Source of the DNA: JAOZTV01 sp965371805
GTDB lineage: Bacteria > Acidobacteriota > Aminicenantia > UBA2199
DNA: 48,937 bases
Direction: 5' to 3'
Assembly (NCBI GenBank): GCA_965371805.1
Contig: CBDUZW010000035.1
Location: 1-48,937 of the forward strand
Shown: piece by piece, positions 1-8,417 of the stretch
Layout of the letters: each line of letters opens with the position of its first letter
Numbering within the stretch: the first letter of the stretch is position 1
The notes under the pieces: generated by a model
Databases searched by the model: none
Told to the model about the DNA's origin: nothing
What the model saw: the letters and a program-made list of their open reading frames with translations, nothing else
Program-made: the position numbers and the translations under genes

Positions 1-153
1 TTTATGAAGCAACGACCTATCGTTTATAGTGTTTTTTTTATGATGCAACACGGGAATAGGAAATCAGTACTATTTTTGAAAAACATACTATTATACTATT
101 TCCCCAATCTATAAAATGTGAAAAAATTTCTTATCTAAACTAAGGAGATAAAA
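1..153. other. Upstream region with short direct repeats, no gene seen
   Basis: No convincing coding sequence is visible. A 13-base word TTTATGAAGCAAC at 1-13 recurs with one mismatch at 37-49, a period of 36 bases. The 7-mer TACTATT occurs three times (68-74, 86-92, 94-100) just ahead of the next gene. A possible -10 box, TATAAA, lies at 110-115. The repeats may be operator-like or the end of a feature outside the window; this cannot be decided here. Confidence 0.3.
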
Positions 154-1215
154 ATGAAAAAAAAAGTTATTCTAGTGATTATGTTATTATGTTATCTATT
201 TGTTTTTGGAGAGGAACCAATCTCTCTAAATCAGGTTCTTAAACCGGATTCATTATTAGTTTCAAATGACTATATTTATATTCTTGAAGGAGCAAAATGT
301 CACATATATGCAAAGAAAGACAAAAAGATTATTAAGGTAATTGGAAAATCAGGTGCAGGACCGGGAGAGGTAAAAATTGCACCAGGTTTTCCACTAAATT
401 CAGGATTATTAGATGATGGGAGTATTTATCTTGAGGGGATGAATAAACTGGTGTTCTTTTCTAATAATGGAAAATATTTAAAGGAAGTAAAAAAGAAGGG
501 AAGAATCTTTAAAAGCGCTCCTGTCGGTGAAAATTTTGTTGGAATAAGATTTACTGGTGAACAGAAAACAAAAAAAAGTTATATTTCCCTTGCACTATAT
601 AACGGAGATTTTACTTTTTTAAAGGAACTTTTTAGACAGGAAGTAAAGGATAATGATAGGGATATAGAGATGGTTGTTGATTCAATTCATTATTCAGTTT
701 ATAAAAACAAAATTTATGTAGAGAACAGTATAAAAGGATTTTGTGTTTCTGTTTTTTCTGCAGATGGGATAGAAACTTATAAAATAAAAAATGAAATTTC
801 TCCTGATAAAGTTACTGACTCTGATAAAAATAAGCTTATTGCTTATTTTAAAAAAGATGATTTTATTAAAATGATGATTACGCGGGAAGGGGGGTGGGAT
901 ATATTCAAAAAGAAAATGAACTTTATCTATCCAAAAATTTTCCCCTCTATACAGGATATCAGTGTGATAGATGATAAAATTTATATTCTCACTTTTATCT
1001 CAAGTAAAAACAGTATAAAGGAAAAATTCATAATTATGGACTTGAAGGGCCATATTTTGAAAAAAGTATTTTTACCTGTTCCAATTAAAGCGGGTTATCT
1101 TAGCAAAATGATGGGTAAGGATAATAAGTTCTATGGTTTTAGTAATAAAACATATTATTACTTGGAAGAGGAGGAGGAAACAGAAGCTTTTACCCTAAAA
1201 AAAATAGAGTTATAA
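154..1215 (+). CDS. Secreted 6-bladed beta-propeller-like protein
   Basis: A 353-residue protein with an N-terminal signal peptide (basic start, hydrophobic residues about 5-19). The stretch IGKSGAGPGEVK near residue 65 matches the GxGPGEF-type signature of the 6-bladed propeller proteins common in Bacteroidetes and Acidobacteriota, which are secreted or periplasmic and of unknown role. Blade-like strands (IYLEG, KIYVENS, DDKIYILTF, NKFYGFSN) recur to the C-terminus. The start is supported by AAGGAG about 8 bases upstream. It stands alone and a strong hairpin follows. The family call rests on motif resemblance; the substrate is unknown. Confidence 0.6.
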   Translation: MKKKVILVIMLLCYLFVFGEEPISLNQVLKPDSLLVSNDYIYILEGAKCHIYAKKDKKIIKVIGKSGAGPGEVKIAPGFPLNSGLLDDGSIYLEGMNKLVFFSNNGKYLKEVKKKGRIFKSAPVGENFVGIRFTGEQKTKKSYISLALYNGDFTFLKELFRQEVKDNDRDIEMVVDSIHYSVYKNKIYVENSIKGFCVSVFSADGIETYKIKNEISPDKVTDSDKNKLIAYFKKDDFIKMMITREGGWDIFKKKMNFIYPKIFPSIQDISVIDDKIYILTFISSKNSIKEKFIIMDLKGHILKKVFLPVPIKAGYLSKMMGKDNKFYGFSNKTYYYLEEEEETEAFTLKKIEL

Positions 1216-1224
1216 CAATATATT

Positions 1225-1254
1225 AGCCATGAAAATTGAAAAATTTTCATGGCT
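1225..1254 (+). terminator. Hairpin terminator after the propeller gene
   Basis: A perfect 13-bp stem, AGCCATGAAAATT (1225-1237) with its complement (1242-1254), closed by a GAAA tetraloop. The T tail is weak (TTTGCAG). The same GGCTTTGCAG end occurs after the hairpin at 2247-2269. Confidence 0.65.
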
Positions 1255-1443
1255 TTGCAGGCTAGCCTATTCTTTGTTTTTCCTTACTTTAATAATACTC
1301 TCTATTATCACCCCAAGACAGCTTAAAATTATCAGGGAATTTATAATGACTAAAAGCGTGTTTCCATTGGAAAAAAAATATAATCTGATAATCTTGAAAC
1401 CTTTTATTAATCTTACTCGTTATAGTTATTTAAGGAGGTATTA

Positions 1444-2205
1444 ATGAAAATTAAACAAATAGTATTATTATTTATGTTGTTTCTCGTAGTTACAAGCTTT
1501 ATTGGATGTGAACATATTTTTCTAAATTTTAGATTAAAACATTCAGAGGTCATAGAAAAGAAAATTGAAATTAAAAAAGGTGATCTTATTAATGTTGAAA
1601 ATGTAAATGGGACAATAAATGTGTCCACTCATGATAGGGGTTTTGTTCTTATAAAAGCAGAAAAATTCTCAAATAAGAAAAAGTACCTTGATTTAATTAA
1701 ATTACATTTTGATTCAAAAGAAGATGGATTGTATCTTTATTCAAAAAGGGAAAAAAAACGTATGAAATTCAAAATAAATTACACGATATTTGTCCCAATT
1801 GGATTAAAGAGACTGGAACTGTCATCAACTAATGGCGCTATCAAAGTTAAGGGAGAATTAAGTTCGATAGACTTCAGCACTACAAACGGATCAATTAAAG
1901 TTAAAGGCAGTTTTGAAAATGGAGATCTTAGTACAACGAACGGCAGTATTAAAGCTATTCAATCAAATATGATTAAGGGTGATCTTCGTATGAGGACAAC
2001 AAATGGATCCATTAAGCTGACTTTGCATGAAGAATCAAGTTTTAAGCTAAAAGGACGTACAACAAATGGTAGTATCTCCTGTGACTTTCCTGTAAAAATA
2101 AATAAACGAATAACAAGTTCGAAAATTAATGGGGAGGTTGGAGATGGACAATACAAAGTCTCTCTTTCAACAACAAATGGAAGTATTCGAATTTATAAAA
2201 AATAG
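1444..2205 (+). CDS. DUF4097-type repeat lipoprotein
   Basis: A 253-residue predicted lipoprotein. A hydrophobic signal runs over residues about 5-20 and ends in a lipobox (SFIGC, Cys22). From about residue 125 a short repeat built on TTNGSIK recurs at least five times (STNGAIKVKG, TTNGSIKVKG, TTNGSIKAI and so on). This is typical of DUF4097 proteins, which fold as right-handed beta-helix or adhesin-like repeats on the cell surface or in the periplasm. The start has an excellent SD (AAGGAGG) 5 bases upstream. It is a single gene followed by a hairpin. No enzymatic function can be assigned. Confidence 0.72.
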   Translation: MKIKQIVLLFMLFLVVTSFIGCEHIFLNFRLKHSEVIEKKIEIKKGDLINVENVNGTINVSTHDRGFVLIKAEKFSNKKKYLDLIKLHFDSKEDGLYLYSKREKKRMKFKINYTIFVPIGLKRLELSSTNGAIKVKGELSSIDFSTTNGSIKVKGSFENGDLSTTNGSIKAIQSNMIKGDLRMRTTNGSIKLTLHEESSFKLKGRTTNGSISCDFPVKINKRITSSKINGEVGDGQYKVSLSTTNGSIRIYKK

Positions 2206-2246
2206 TTATAAATAAAAGATAAGAACTTATTAAAATTTTTATATGG

Positions 2247-2280
2247 AGCCGGAATATTTATATCCGGCTTTGCAGTTTTT
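2247..2280 (+). terminator. Intrinsic terminator after DUF4097 gene
   Basis: Stem AGCCGGA (2247-2253) with TCCGGCT (2263-2269), followed by TTGCAG and TTTTT. It also lies directly downstream of the convergent minus-strand sensor gene that ends at 2288. Confidence 0.65.
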
Positions 2281-2287
2281 AATATGC

Positions 2288-3649
2288 CTATTCTACGGTT
2301 TTACTATCTCGCTTCTTATACCATTCTTCTTCACCATATAGTTTAACTTCACAGGTCTTACAAATCCCATGACTAAATTGTGCATCAGAATGATTCTCTA
2401 CATACAATTCTATGTCATTCCAGTAACCTTCATCGTTTCTTACTTTTTTGCAGGAGGCGCAAATAGGAATAAGTCCACTCAATGTCTTTATGTTTTTCAA
2501 AGAGTCCGTTAAGTCTATAACAAGTTTTTCTCTTTGTTCATCATTTTTCTTTTTTTCATTTAATAATAGTTTTTTTTGTACTATGTATTTGGATAAAAAA
2601 CCCACTAGTACTGTAAATAAGGCAATTATTATGAGATAAAGAATAGTATAAGTTCTTACTAGATCTTTTTTTATATTAACTATTTCTGCAGGTGAAATAT
2701 AAGATAGGATCTTCCAGTAATATTCCTTGAGTTCTGTTTTGCTTTCCCTCTCTTCAGATGCATTTACTGATTCAGAATCGGGTTTCCATTTTTTTAAGAG
2801 AGGTGTTACAGTTTTGAATATAAAATGTCCGGACTTATGCTTAATTATACCACTTTTTTTTTTTGAAATTTCCTGCCATGCATTAGGAAACCGGTTTTCC
2901 ATTCTTTTATTATTATTATACATAAAACCCCATTCCTCTTTCTTATTTAAACCAATAATAAAATATCCTTCTGAATTCAACATTAGATTTCTTCCAATCA
3001 TATCTTTAGAAAGTTTGACCAAATTATTGATCAAATGGTTTCCAAGATAATTAAGTACAATAACGCCATGTTTTTTTCCGGAGCTATCAAAAACCGGGGC
3101 ACCAAACCGTATCATTGATTTCAAAGGCTGTTCAATTTGTCCATTTTCAATATTCAGGTCAAACGGAGATACAAATACTTCGTTTTTACTTAGATTAACT
3201 GTATCCTTGAAGTAATACCTTTTAGATTTATTTTGTAATTTAGTCTCATCGACAATATAGGGTTTTCCACTATTATAATTTATCCTGATGACTTCTTGTC
3301 CGGATAAGTTGAAGTACCTTATTTGGTCATAAATTTCTTTGGATTTTGCAAATAAAAGCCATTCTGCTTTAAGGTTAAGTTTTTCATTTTCAGAAGGTTC
3401 ACTTAGATAATCATTTAGCCGGATGTTTTTAGAAATAAAATTCAAGTCTGAGGTTATTTCCCAAAAACTTTTCTCAAGACTTAATCTATGTAAATTGATT
3501 ACTCTCTGTTCACTTTTGATTATATTGTCGATCAGAATATTTGTTCTCAAAGAATAAATAGCATAAAACATCATAGAAAAAAAAATAATGCCTATAACAA
3601 AAAGTACAATGAACCATTTAAAAAATAATTGTCTGCCATTTGCTTTCAT
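2288..3649 (-). CDS. Membrane sensor with extracytoplasmic Cache-like domain and C-terminal Cys module
   Basis: A 453-residue protein. TM1 lies at about 12-33, then a periplasmic region of about 290 residues with Cache-type features (hydrophobic strands, FGAPVFDSSGKKHGVIVLNY), then TM2 at about 328-350 and a short linker. The C-terminal module holds two CxxC pairs (ICASCKKVRNDEGYW and HGICKTC). This module is often found at the C-terminus of PAS or receiver proteins in Deltaproteobacteria and Spirochaetes; its role is not known to me. No kinase, cyclase or methyl-accepting domain is present, so the output is unclear. No SD is seen; a TATAAT box sits 6 bases from the ATG. Confidence 0.65.
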   Translation of the reverse strand: MKANGRQLFFKWFIVLFVIGIIFFSMMFYAIYSLRTNILIDNIIKSEQRVINLHRLSLEKSFWEITSDLNFISKNIRLNDYLSEPSENEKLNLKAEWLLFAKSKEIYDQIRYFNLSGQEVIRINYNSGKPYIVDETKLQNKSKRYYFKDTVNLSKNEVFVSPFDLNIENGQIEQPLKSMIRFGAPVFDSSGKKHGVIVLNYLGNHLINNLVKLSKDMIGRNLMLNSEGYFIIGLNKKEEWGFMYNNNKRMENRFPNAWQEISKKKSGIIKHKSGHFIFKTVTPLLKKWKPDSESVNASEERESKTELKEYYWKILSYISPAEIVNIKKDLVRTYTILYLIIIALFTVLVGFLSKYIVQKKLLLNEKKKNDEQREKLVIDLTDSLKNIKTLSGLIPICASCKKVRNDEGYWNDIELYVENHSDAQFSHGICKTCEVKLYGEEEWYKKRDSKTVE

Positions 3650-3683
3650 GATTTAATTATACTTAATAATTTTTGTTTTTCAA
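3650..3683 (-). promoter_or_regulatory. Leaderless-type promoter for the Cache sensor
   Basis: On the minus strand, -35 TTGAAA (3683-3678), a 16-base spacer, -10 TATAAT (3661-3656), then 6 bases to the ATG. The expected transcription start falls at or next to the A of the start codon. Confidence 0.6.
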
Positions 3684-3757
3684 GTTCAGTATATATTGTG
3701 GAAATATCTAATCATTGTTATAGATTGAAAAATCATGCAATTCTATAAATAATAAAT

Positions 3758-3785
3758 TTGACAAAAGATTATTTTGAGTTAAAAT
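3758..3785 (+). promoter_or_regulatory. Sigma70-type promoter of the ABC exporter operon
   Basis: TTGACA (3758-3763), 16-base spacer, TAAAAT (3780-3785). The expected start is about 27 bases before the ATG at 3819, and the leader carries an SD (AAGGAG). This is a conventional leadered transcript, a useful contrast to the leaderless-type starts nearby. Confidence 0.6.
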
Positions 3786-3818
3786 TAAATGTACAATTAT
3801 TCTAATTAAGGAGTATAA

Positions 3819-4754
3819 ATGGATTTATTAAAAGTTAAGAATCTCTCTAAGAGTTTTGGTGATCTGAAGGCGGTAGATGATGTTTCTTTTTCCGTTCCTG
3901 AAGGTTCAATTTTTGGATTGATAGGAAGGAATGGAGCAGGTAAAACTACTACTATAAGGATGATGATGAATATCTATATTCCAGACCGTGGTGAGGTTTT
4001 TTTTAAAGAAGAAAAAATTGATAATACTTTTAAAGCAAAGGTTGGGTATCTTCCTGAAGAGAGAGGGCTTTATAAGAAAATGAAAATCCTTGATCTTCTT
4101 TTGTTCTTTGCAGAGATCAAAGGCAAATCTGGAAAAGAAGTCAAAAAGAGAGCGCTTGAATTGCTTGACAAATTCTCATTAAAGGACAGGATAAATTCAA
4201 AAGTTGAAGATCTTTCCAAGGGAAATCAGCAGAAGGTCCAATTTATTGCAACGATACTCCATGATCCTGAATTTATTATTCTTGATGAACCATTCGCAGG
4301 TCTTGACCCGATAAACATTGAGATTCTTAAAGATATAATTCTTCAATTGAAAGATAGTGGAAAAGTGATAATCTTTTCTACGCATCTTATGGATTTTGCT
4401 GAAAAAATGTGTGACCACATTGCTATGATAGATAGTGGAAAAATAATTCTCAGTGGCTCATTGAATGAGATAAAAGAGAGCTATGGACAAAAAAACATTT
4501 CACTTAAATATGAAGGTGATATATCTTTTTTACAAGATCACCCCATGATTGAAAAAATTACAGATTTTGGTAATATTACAGGAATTAGAGTTAAGGAGCA
4601 AAAGGACATTCAAAATCTTCTTAAACTTCTTCTTGAGAATAATGTAGTAGTTAAAAAATTTGATGCAAATGAGATCTCTCTACAGGAAATATTTGTAGAA
4701 TTAGCTGGAAAAGAGATAGATTCAAGTCAAAAAAAAGAGGTGCAGTATGTTTAA
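3819..4754 (+). CDS. ABC transporter ATP-binding protein (NatA-like)
   Basis: A 311-residue ATPase. Walker A is GRNGAGKTTT near residue 37, the signature LSKGNQQKVQF near 130, and Walker B FIILDEPFAGLDP near 151, followed by the switch His in STHLMDFAE. The C-terminal 80 residues match the DUF4162-type tail of NatA or Na+/multidrug exporter ATPases. The SD AAGGAG precedes the start. The stop overlaps the start of the permease gene by 8 bases, so the two are translationally coupled and form one exporter. The substrate is not shown by sequence; sodium or a toxic organic compound are family guesses. Confidence 0.88.
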   Translation: MDLLKVKNLSKSFGDLKAVDDVSFSVPEGSIFGLIGRNGAGKTTTIRMMMNIYIPDRGEVFFKEEKIDNTFKAKVGYLPEERGLYKKMKILDLLLFFAEIKGKSGKEVKKRALELLDKFSLKDRINSKVEDLSKGNQQKVQFIATILHDPEFIILDEPFAGLDPINIEILKDIILQLKDSGKVIIFSTHLMDFAEKMCDHIAMIDSGKIILSGSLNEIKESYGQKNISLKYEGDISFLQDHPMIEKITDFGNITGIRVKEQKDIQNLLKLLLENNVVVKKFDANEISLQEIFVELAGKEIDSSQKKEVQYV

Positions 4755-6012
4755 TAAAAGAGTTTTTGCTGTATTAAAAAGAGAACTCCGTGAAAGGATA
4801 ATGACAAAATCCTTTATAATTAGTACGCTGGCTCTACCCGTATTAATGGGGGTAATATTTGGTCTTCAGTTTTTAATGATGTCTATTGAAGGTGATTCAG
4901 GTACTAAGATTACGATTGTTACTGATATTAAAAAGATATCAAGTGTTATTGAAGAAAAGTTTTCACAGATGAAATGGGTTAAAAATAAGGATTATTCTAT
5001 TGTATACGAGACAATTGAAGAAGGACAGTTTGAAAAATATATTGCTGAAAAAAAAGGATTTGTCTTAGAGGGAGAAATTACAGGAATACTGTATGTTCCG
5101 CAGTCAGCAATGAAGGATAAAAAAATACAATTCTACTCAAAGAATACTAGAAATTTAACTATTGAGAGAAAAATGACATGGGTGCTGAATCAGGTTTTTA
5201 TAGATTTTTACTTTAAAGATAAAAATATTGCACCAGAAGATATACAATTTGCCAGAGCAAATGTAAACTTTAGTACATTTAAAGTATCAAAAGATCAGAA
5301 AGCAAAAAAAGAGGGTAGTGGAAATCTTGTTTTATCATATGTTTTTTCCTTTCTTCTTTATATGAGTCTTTTAATGATGGGAGCCTGGGTCTTGAACTCT
5401 GTAATCGAGGAGAAGACAAATCGTGTCAGCGAAGTAGTACTTTCATCTGTAAATGCAAAGGAGTTAATGGTGGGGAAAATAGTGGGTTCCTCCCTTACCG
5501 GACTGCTGCAGATGATTGTGTGGTTATCACCTATATTAATTGTTGTTTGGCTCAAATTACCGGTTCTGCCTGCTGGATTGAATGTTTCAATAAGTATTAT
5601 TCAAATTACTTATTTTTTGATTAATTTTTTTATAGGTTTACTGACTTTTGTTGGATTATATGCCTCTGTTGGAGCAATATTTAATACGCCGCAAGAAGCA
5701 CAATCTGGAGCTGCACCCTTAATGGCGTTGATAATGATCCCATTTTTTATTGCTATTTCAATTATTAATAGTCCAACAAATATTCTTGCAGCAATTGCAT
5801 CTATGCTGCCTTTTGCTTCAATAATAGTAATGCCTGCAAGAGCTGCTGTAATAGATGTTCCCATCTGGCAATTCATTGTCTCTTTTGTCGTAAGTATCGG
5901 TACAATACTGGCACTCTTCCCGATAGCAGGGAAAATTTATAGAATAGGGATACTTTCAACAGGAAAAAAACCAACACTTAAAGAACTGATTAAGTGGATT
6001 AAATTAAAATAA
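4747..6012 (+). CDS. ABC-2 type permease (NatB-like)
   Basis: A 421-residue integral membrane protein. One TM lies at about 21-43, followed by an extracytoplasmic region of about 150 residues, and then a cluster of about five TMs from residue 195 to 405. The conserved EEKTNRVSEVVLSSV stretch, after the second TM, is typical of NatB/YhaP-type ABC-2 permeases. It overlaps the ATPase gene by 8 bases and is the obvious partner. A perfect palindrome lies 20 bases past its stop. Confidence 0.85.
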   Translation: MFNKRVFAVLKRELRERIMTKSFIISTLALPVLMGVIFGLQFLMMSIEGDSGTKITIVTDIKKISSVIEEKFSQMKWVKNKDYSIVYETIEEGQFEKYIAEKKGFVLEGEITGILYVPQSAMKDKKIQFYSKNTRNLTIERKMTWVLNQVFIDFYFKDKNIAPEDIQFARANVNFSTFKVSKDQKAKKEGSGNLVLSYVFSFLLYMSLLMMGAWVLNSVIEEKTNRVSEVVLSSVNAKELMVGKIVGSSLTGLLQMIVWLSPILIVVWLKLPVLPAGLNVSISIIQITYFLINFFIGLLTFVGLYASVGAIFNTPQEAQSGAAPLMALIMIPFFIAISIINSPTNILAAIASMLPFASIIVMPARAAVIDVPIWQFIVSFVVSIGTILALFPIAGKIYRIGILSTGKKPTLKELIKWIKLK

Positions 6013-6032
6013 ATTAATAATATTATATGATG

Positions 6033-6059
6033 GTAGAGACGCAAGCCTTGCGTCTCTAC
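6033..6059. repeat. Perfect 13-bp palindrome between convergent genes
   Basis: GTAGAGACGCAAG (6033-6045), one base, then its exact complement (6047-6059). It lies between the convergent permease and DUF5916 genes, so it may act as a bidirectional terminator. It lacks T runs and is far richer in G+C than its surroundings, which fits a dispersed palindromic element. Only one copy is present in this window. Confidence 0.5.
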
Positions 6060-6095
6060 GTATTACCAGCAAAAAAACACTTTACATTTAATAGA

Positions 6096-8336
6096 TTAAA
6101 TCTGCCAGGAATAACTCAGTTTTAAGAATAAAGTCCTTGATTTTTGTGTTAAAGGAACGTCAAAATTACTCTTATATTCTCTGTAGCCCAAATAATTATC
6201 AGTATATCCTAAAAATAGAACAGTTCTTGGATTCAGTTGATAAGAGAAGAGAAATTGTGTGAAAAGCTCTTTGTATTCCGGGTCGATCTCAATAATGTAG
6301 TTATCTGAATTACGCTGATAGTCTATATATTGAATAATTCCTCTTAAAAAAATTCTGTTATTTATATGGTATGTCAAAGATCCTTGAATTATATTGGCGA
6401 TATATAGTTGATTGGAATTTACCTTCATTTTTTCATAATCATAGCTGAGATCTAATTTTATATGTCTTCCCATATTATAATTGAAGCCGCCACTTAAACG
6501 AAAACGCTTACCTGGTCGGGAATTTGAATAGTCAATCCGGTCACCAAAATTTGTACTCACATATAATTGTAAATCAGCTAAGGGACGGAAATTGAAATTT
6601 ATAGATCCTGTATTTAAAGTATAAATAATGTCATTATATGATTCTCTTGAATGTTCATATTCTGAATAAAAACTGGTATGTTTTGTTCCCTGAAATGCGA
6701 AATAGAACTCTATTTCTTCTCCAAGGAAAACATTTTTCTGATCATATGTATTTTCGTAATTCAGTCCAATTTTTATTTCTGTCCACCAGCCATTATTCTT
6801 CTGCCATCGATAATTGACGTCAGAATAATATGCGCGGTAATTTACCATAGGCATAAATCCAAGATCTGCTCGAAACTCTTCCCCTACATTTTGATATAGA
6901 GCATATATGTTTAAATTACGGGATGTGTAACTATAGTCTAATTTATACGCTATATCAGAAAATTCTTCCTGTAATTGATCAAATTCCCTGGCTGTAATTG
7001 AGTCATATTTTGTGGTTGAACGAGTCAATTGAAACTTGACCCGGTTACGGTTTAAGAAACGTGCCTCCCCGTCAATACCCAGGATACGGTTATAGTAATC
7101 ACCACTGATACGGTTTGTGACTAAAGCTCCCAATGTATAATTATTGCCGAAATCTCTTTTATAACGAACTACAGCTGCCGTAGATTTCTCTTCAATGGAT
7201 GTTGAACTGGATCCCTGATTTCCTGGAAAAATAATATTAGTAAGCTCATCTTTGACAAAATATGCTCCAATTGAATTACTCCCCTCCTTACCACTCAATT
7301 TTATTCCCCATTCAGGTTTATGCATCGTTCGGGTATATATGATATTCATTGGGGAGGAAAAAAAATCGGTTCCTTCAGTGAAAAAGGCCCTTTTTTCCTG
7401 GAAAAATAATGCGAAGTTCTGATTAATGTCCAATTGCCGGGAATCAGCTTCTACCTGAGAAAAATCAGGGTTAATGGTGCCGCTTAATGTTAAATTGGAT
7501 GAAAGTCCCCATGTTGCTGTGATTCCCGGATCAAATGTATTAGAATCTGATTGTAGTTCACCATCTGGAAATGGATCCCTGATATCGGTTTTTGTACCGG
7601 TTAAAGTGGGGATGATCTCGATGTTTTTGCCGGCTTTTATATCTTCAAAGCCTATGATTTTCATGAATTGACTTTGATAAGAGTTATTATTCCGGTCTAT
7701 CTTTACTAAGCCCATACGGTGTTTATAATCGCGCTGATACCACCGTGAGATATCAAGGCCCCATATTTGTTTTCCTTTAGTGCGCGGGAATTGAAGTGAT
7801 GAAAACGGGATTGCAATCTCAGTAATGAAACCATTTTTTGTGATTCGCCCGACTGAATTCCAGATAGCATCCCATGATGGATTTCCACGAATGGTCTCGA
7901 TCCCATCTCCCTGTACCCCTAATGGATTGCAACTTAAAAAATAATTTCGTCGTTCATCATTAAATGTATCCAGATTAATAACAATCATATCGTCATCTCT
8001 GACAGAATCACGATTTGCATAACGGGCACGAATATCACCTGGTTTTGGGTCATAACTAATAACTGCAAAATAAAGATGAGTGTGTGAGTAGAATACAAAT
8101 ATATCAGTTTTAACTTTTGCTTCAATATTTTCCCCAGGAGCAGTCTCAAATGGCAGGCTTAATTTTCGGGCGTTTTGCCAGCATGTTTCGTCTAACTTAC
8201 CATCAATTTTAGGTTTGGTATTTAATTTTGGAATCGGAGTTGGATTGTTACTGGGAGATGCATATAACAATATTGAAATAGATATTAAAAAAGTGAATAT
8301 TACAAATAGAACTGAATTTTTTATATTATTATACAT
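6096..8336 (-). CDS. DUF5916 outer-membrane protein with CBM9-like N-terminal domain
   Basis: A 746-residue protein with a signal peptide (about 1-28). The N-terminal domain (about 35-235) starts with PKIDGKLDETCWQNA, the hallmark of the CBM9-like carbohydrate-binding fold that opens DUF5916 proteins. The rest, with many alternating aromatic strands (for example IKIGLNYENTYD, LFLGYTDNYLGYREY) and the C-terminus KLSYSWQI, looks like an outer-membrane beta-barrel. The family is common in Bacteroidetes and Acidobacteriota and its biochemical role is unknown. The start has AAGGA 7 bases upstream. It is transcribed alone, divergent from the DMT gene. Confidence 0.8.
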   Translation of the reverse strand: MYNNIKNSVLFVIFTFLISISILLYASPSNNPTPIPKLNTKPKIDGKLDETCWQNARKLSLPFETAPGENIEAKVKTDIFVFYSHTHLYFAVISYDPKPGDIRARYANRDSVRDDDMIVINLDTFNDERRNYFLSCNPLGVQGDGIETIRGNPSWDAIWNSVGRITKNGFITEIAIPFSSLQFPRTKGKQIWGLDISRWYQRDYKHRMGLVKIDRNNNSYQSQFMKIIGFEDIKAGKNIEIIPTLTGTKTDIRDPFPDGELQSDSNTFDPGITATWGLSSNLTLSGTINPDFSQVEADSRQLDINQNFALFFQEKRAFFTEGTDFFSSPMNIIYTRTMHKPEWGIKLSGKEGSNSIGAYFVKDELTNIIFPGNQGSSSTSIEEKSTAAVVRYKRDFGNNYTLGALVTNRISGDYYNRILGIDGEARFLNRNRVKFQLTRSTTKYDSITAREFDQLQEEFSDIAYKLDYSYTSRNLNIYALYQNVGEEFRADLGFMPMVNYRAYYSDVNYRWQKNNGWWTEIKIGLNYENTYDQKNVFLGEEIEFYFAFQGTKHTSFYSEYEHSRESYNDIIYTLNTGSINFNFRPLADLQLYVSTNFGDRIDYSNSRPGKRFRLSGGFNYNMGRHIKLDLSYDYEKMKVNSNQLYIANIIQGSLTYHINNRIFLRGIIQYIDYQRNSDNYIIEIDPEYKELFTQFLFSYQLNPRTVLFLGYTDNYLGYREYKSNFDVPLTQKSRTLFLKLSYSWQI

Positions 8337-8382
8337 TTTGTTTTCCTTATTTTTTATTTATTTGCTATATACGTAAAAAAGG

Positions 8383-8417
8383 TTAGAAATGTTCAAATTA
8401 TTATGTTAAAATTATAA
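8383..8417 (+). promoter_or_regulatory. Leaderless-type promoter for the DMT gene
   Basis: A -10 box TAAAAT (8407-8412) lies 5 bases before the ATG. The best -35 candidate, TTAGAA (8383-8388), is weak and 18 bases upstream. No SD can be found between the -10 box and the start. Confidence 0.4.

Noticed and set aside
1229..1444. Open frame of 71 codons starting in the first terminator
   Set aside because: Its ATG lies inside the hairpin stem, it has no SD and no recognisable family, and it ends at the SD of the next gene.
2727..3050. Plus-strand frame of 107 codons inside the Cache sensor
   Set aside because: No SD, low-complexity hydrophobic composition and full overlap with a well-supported gene.
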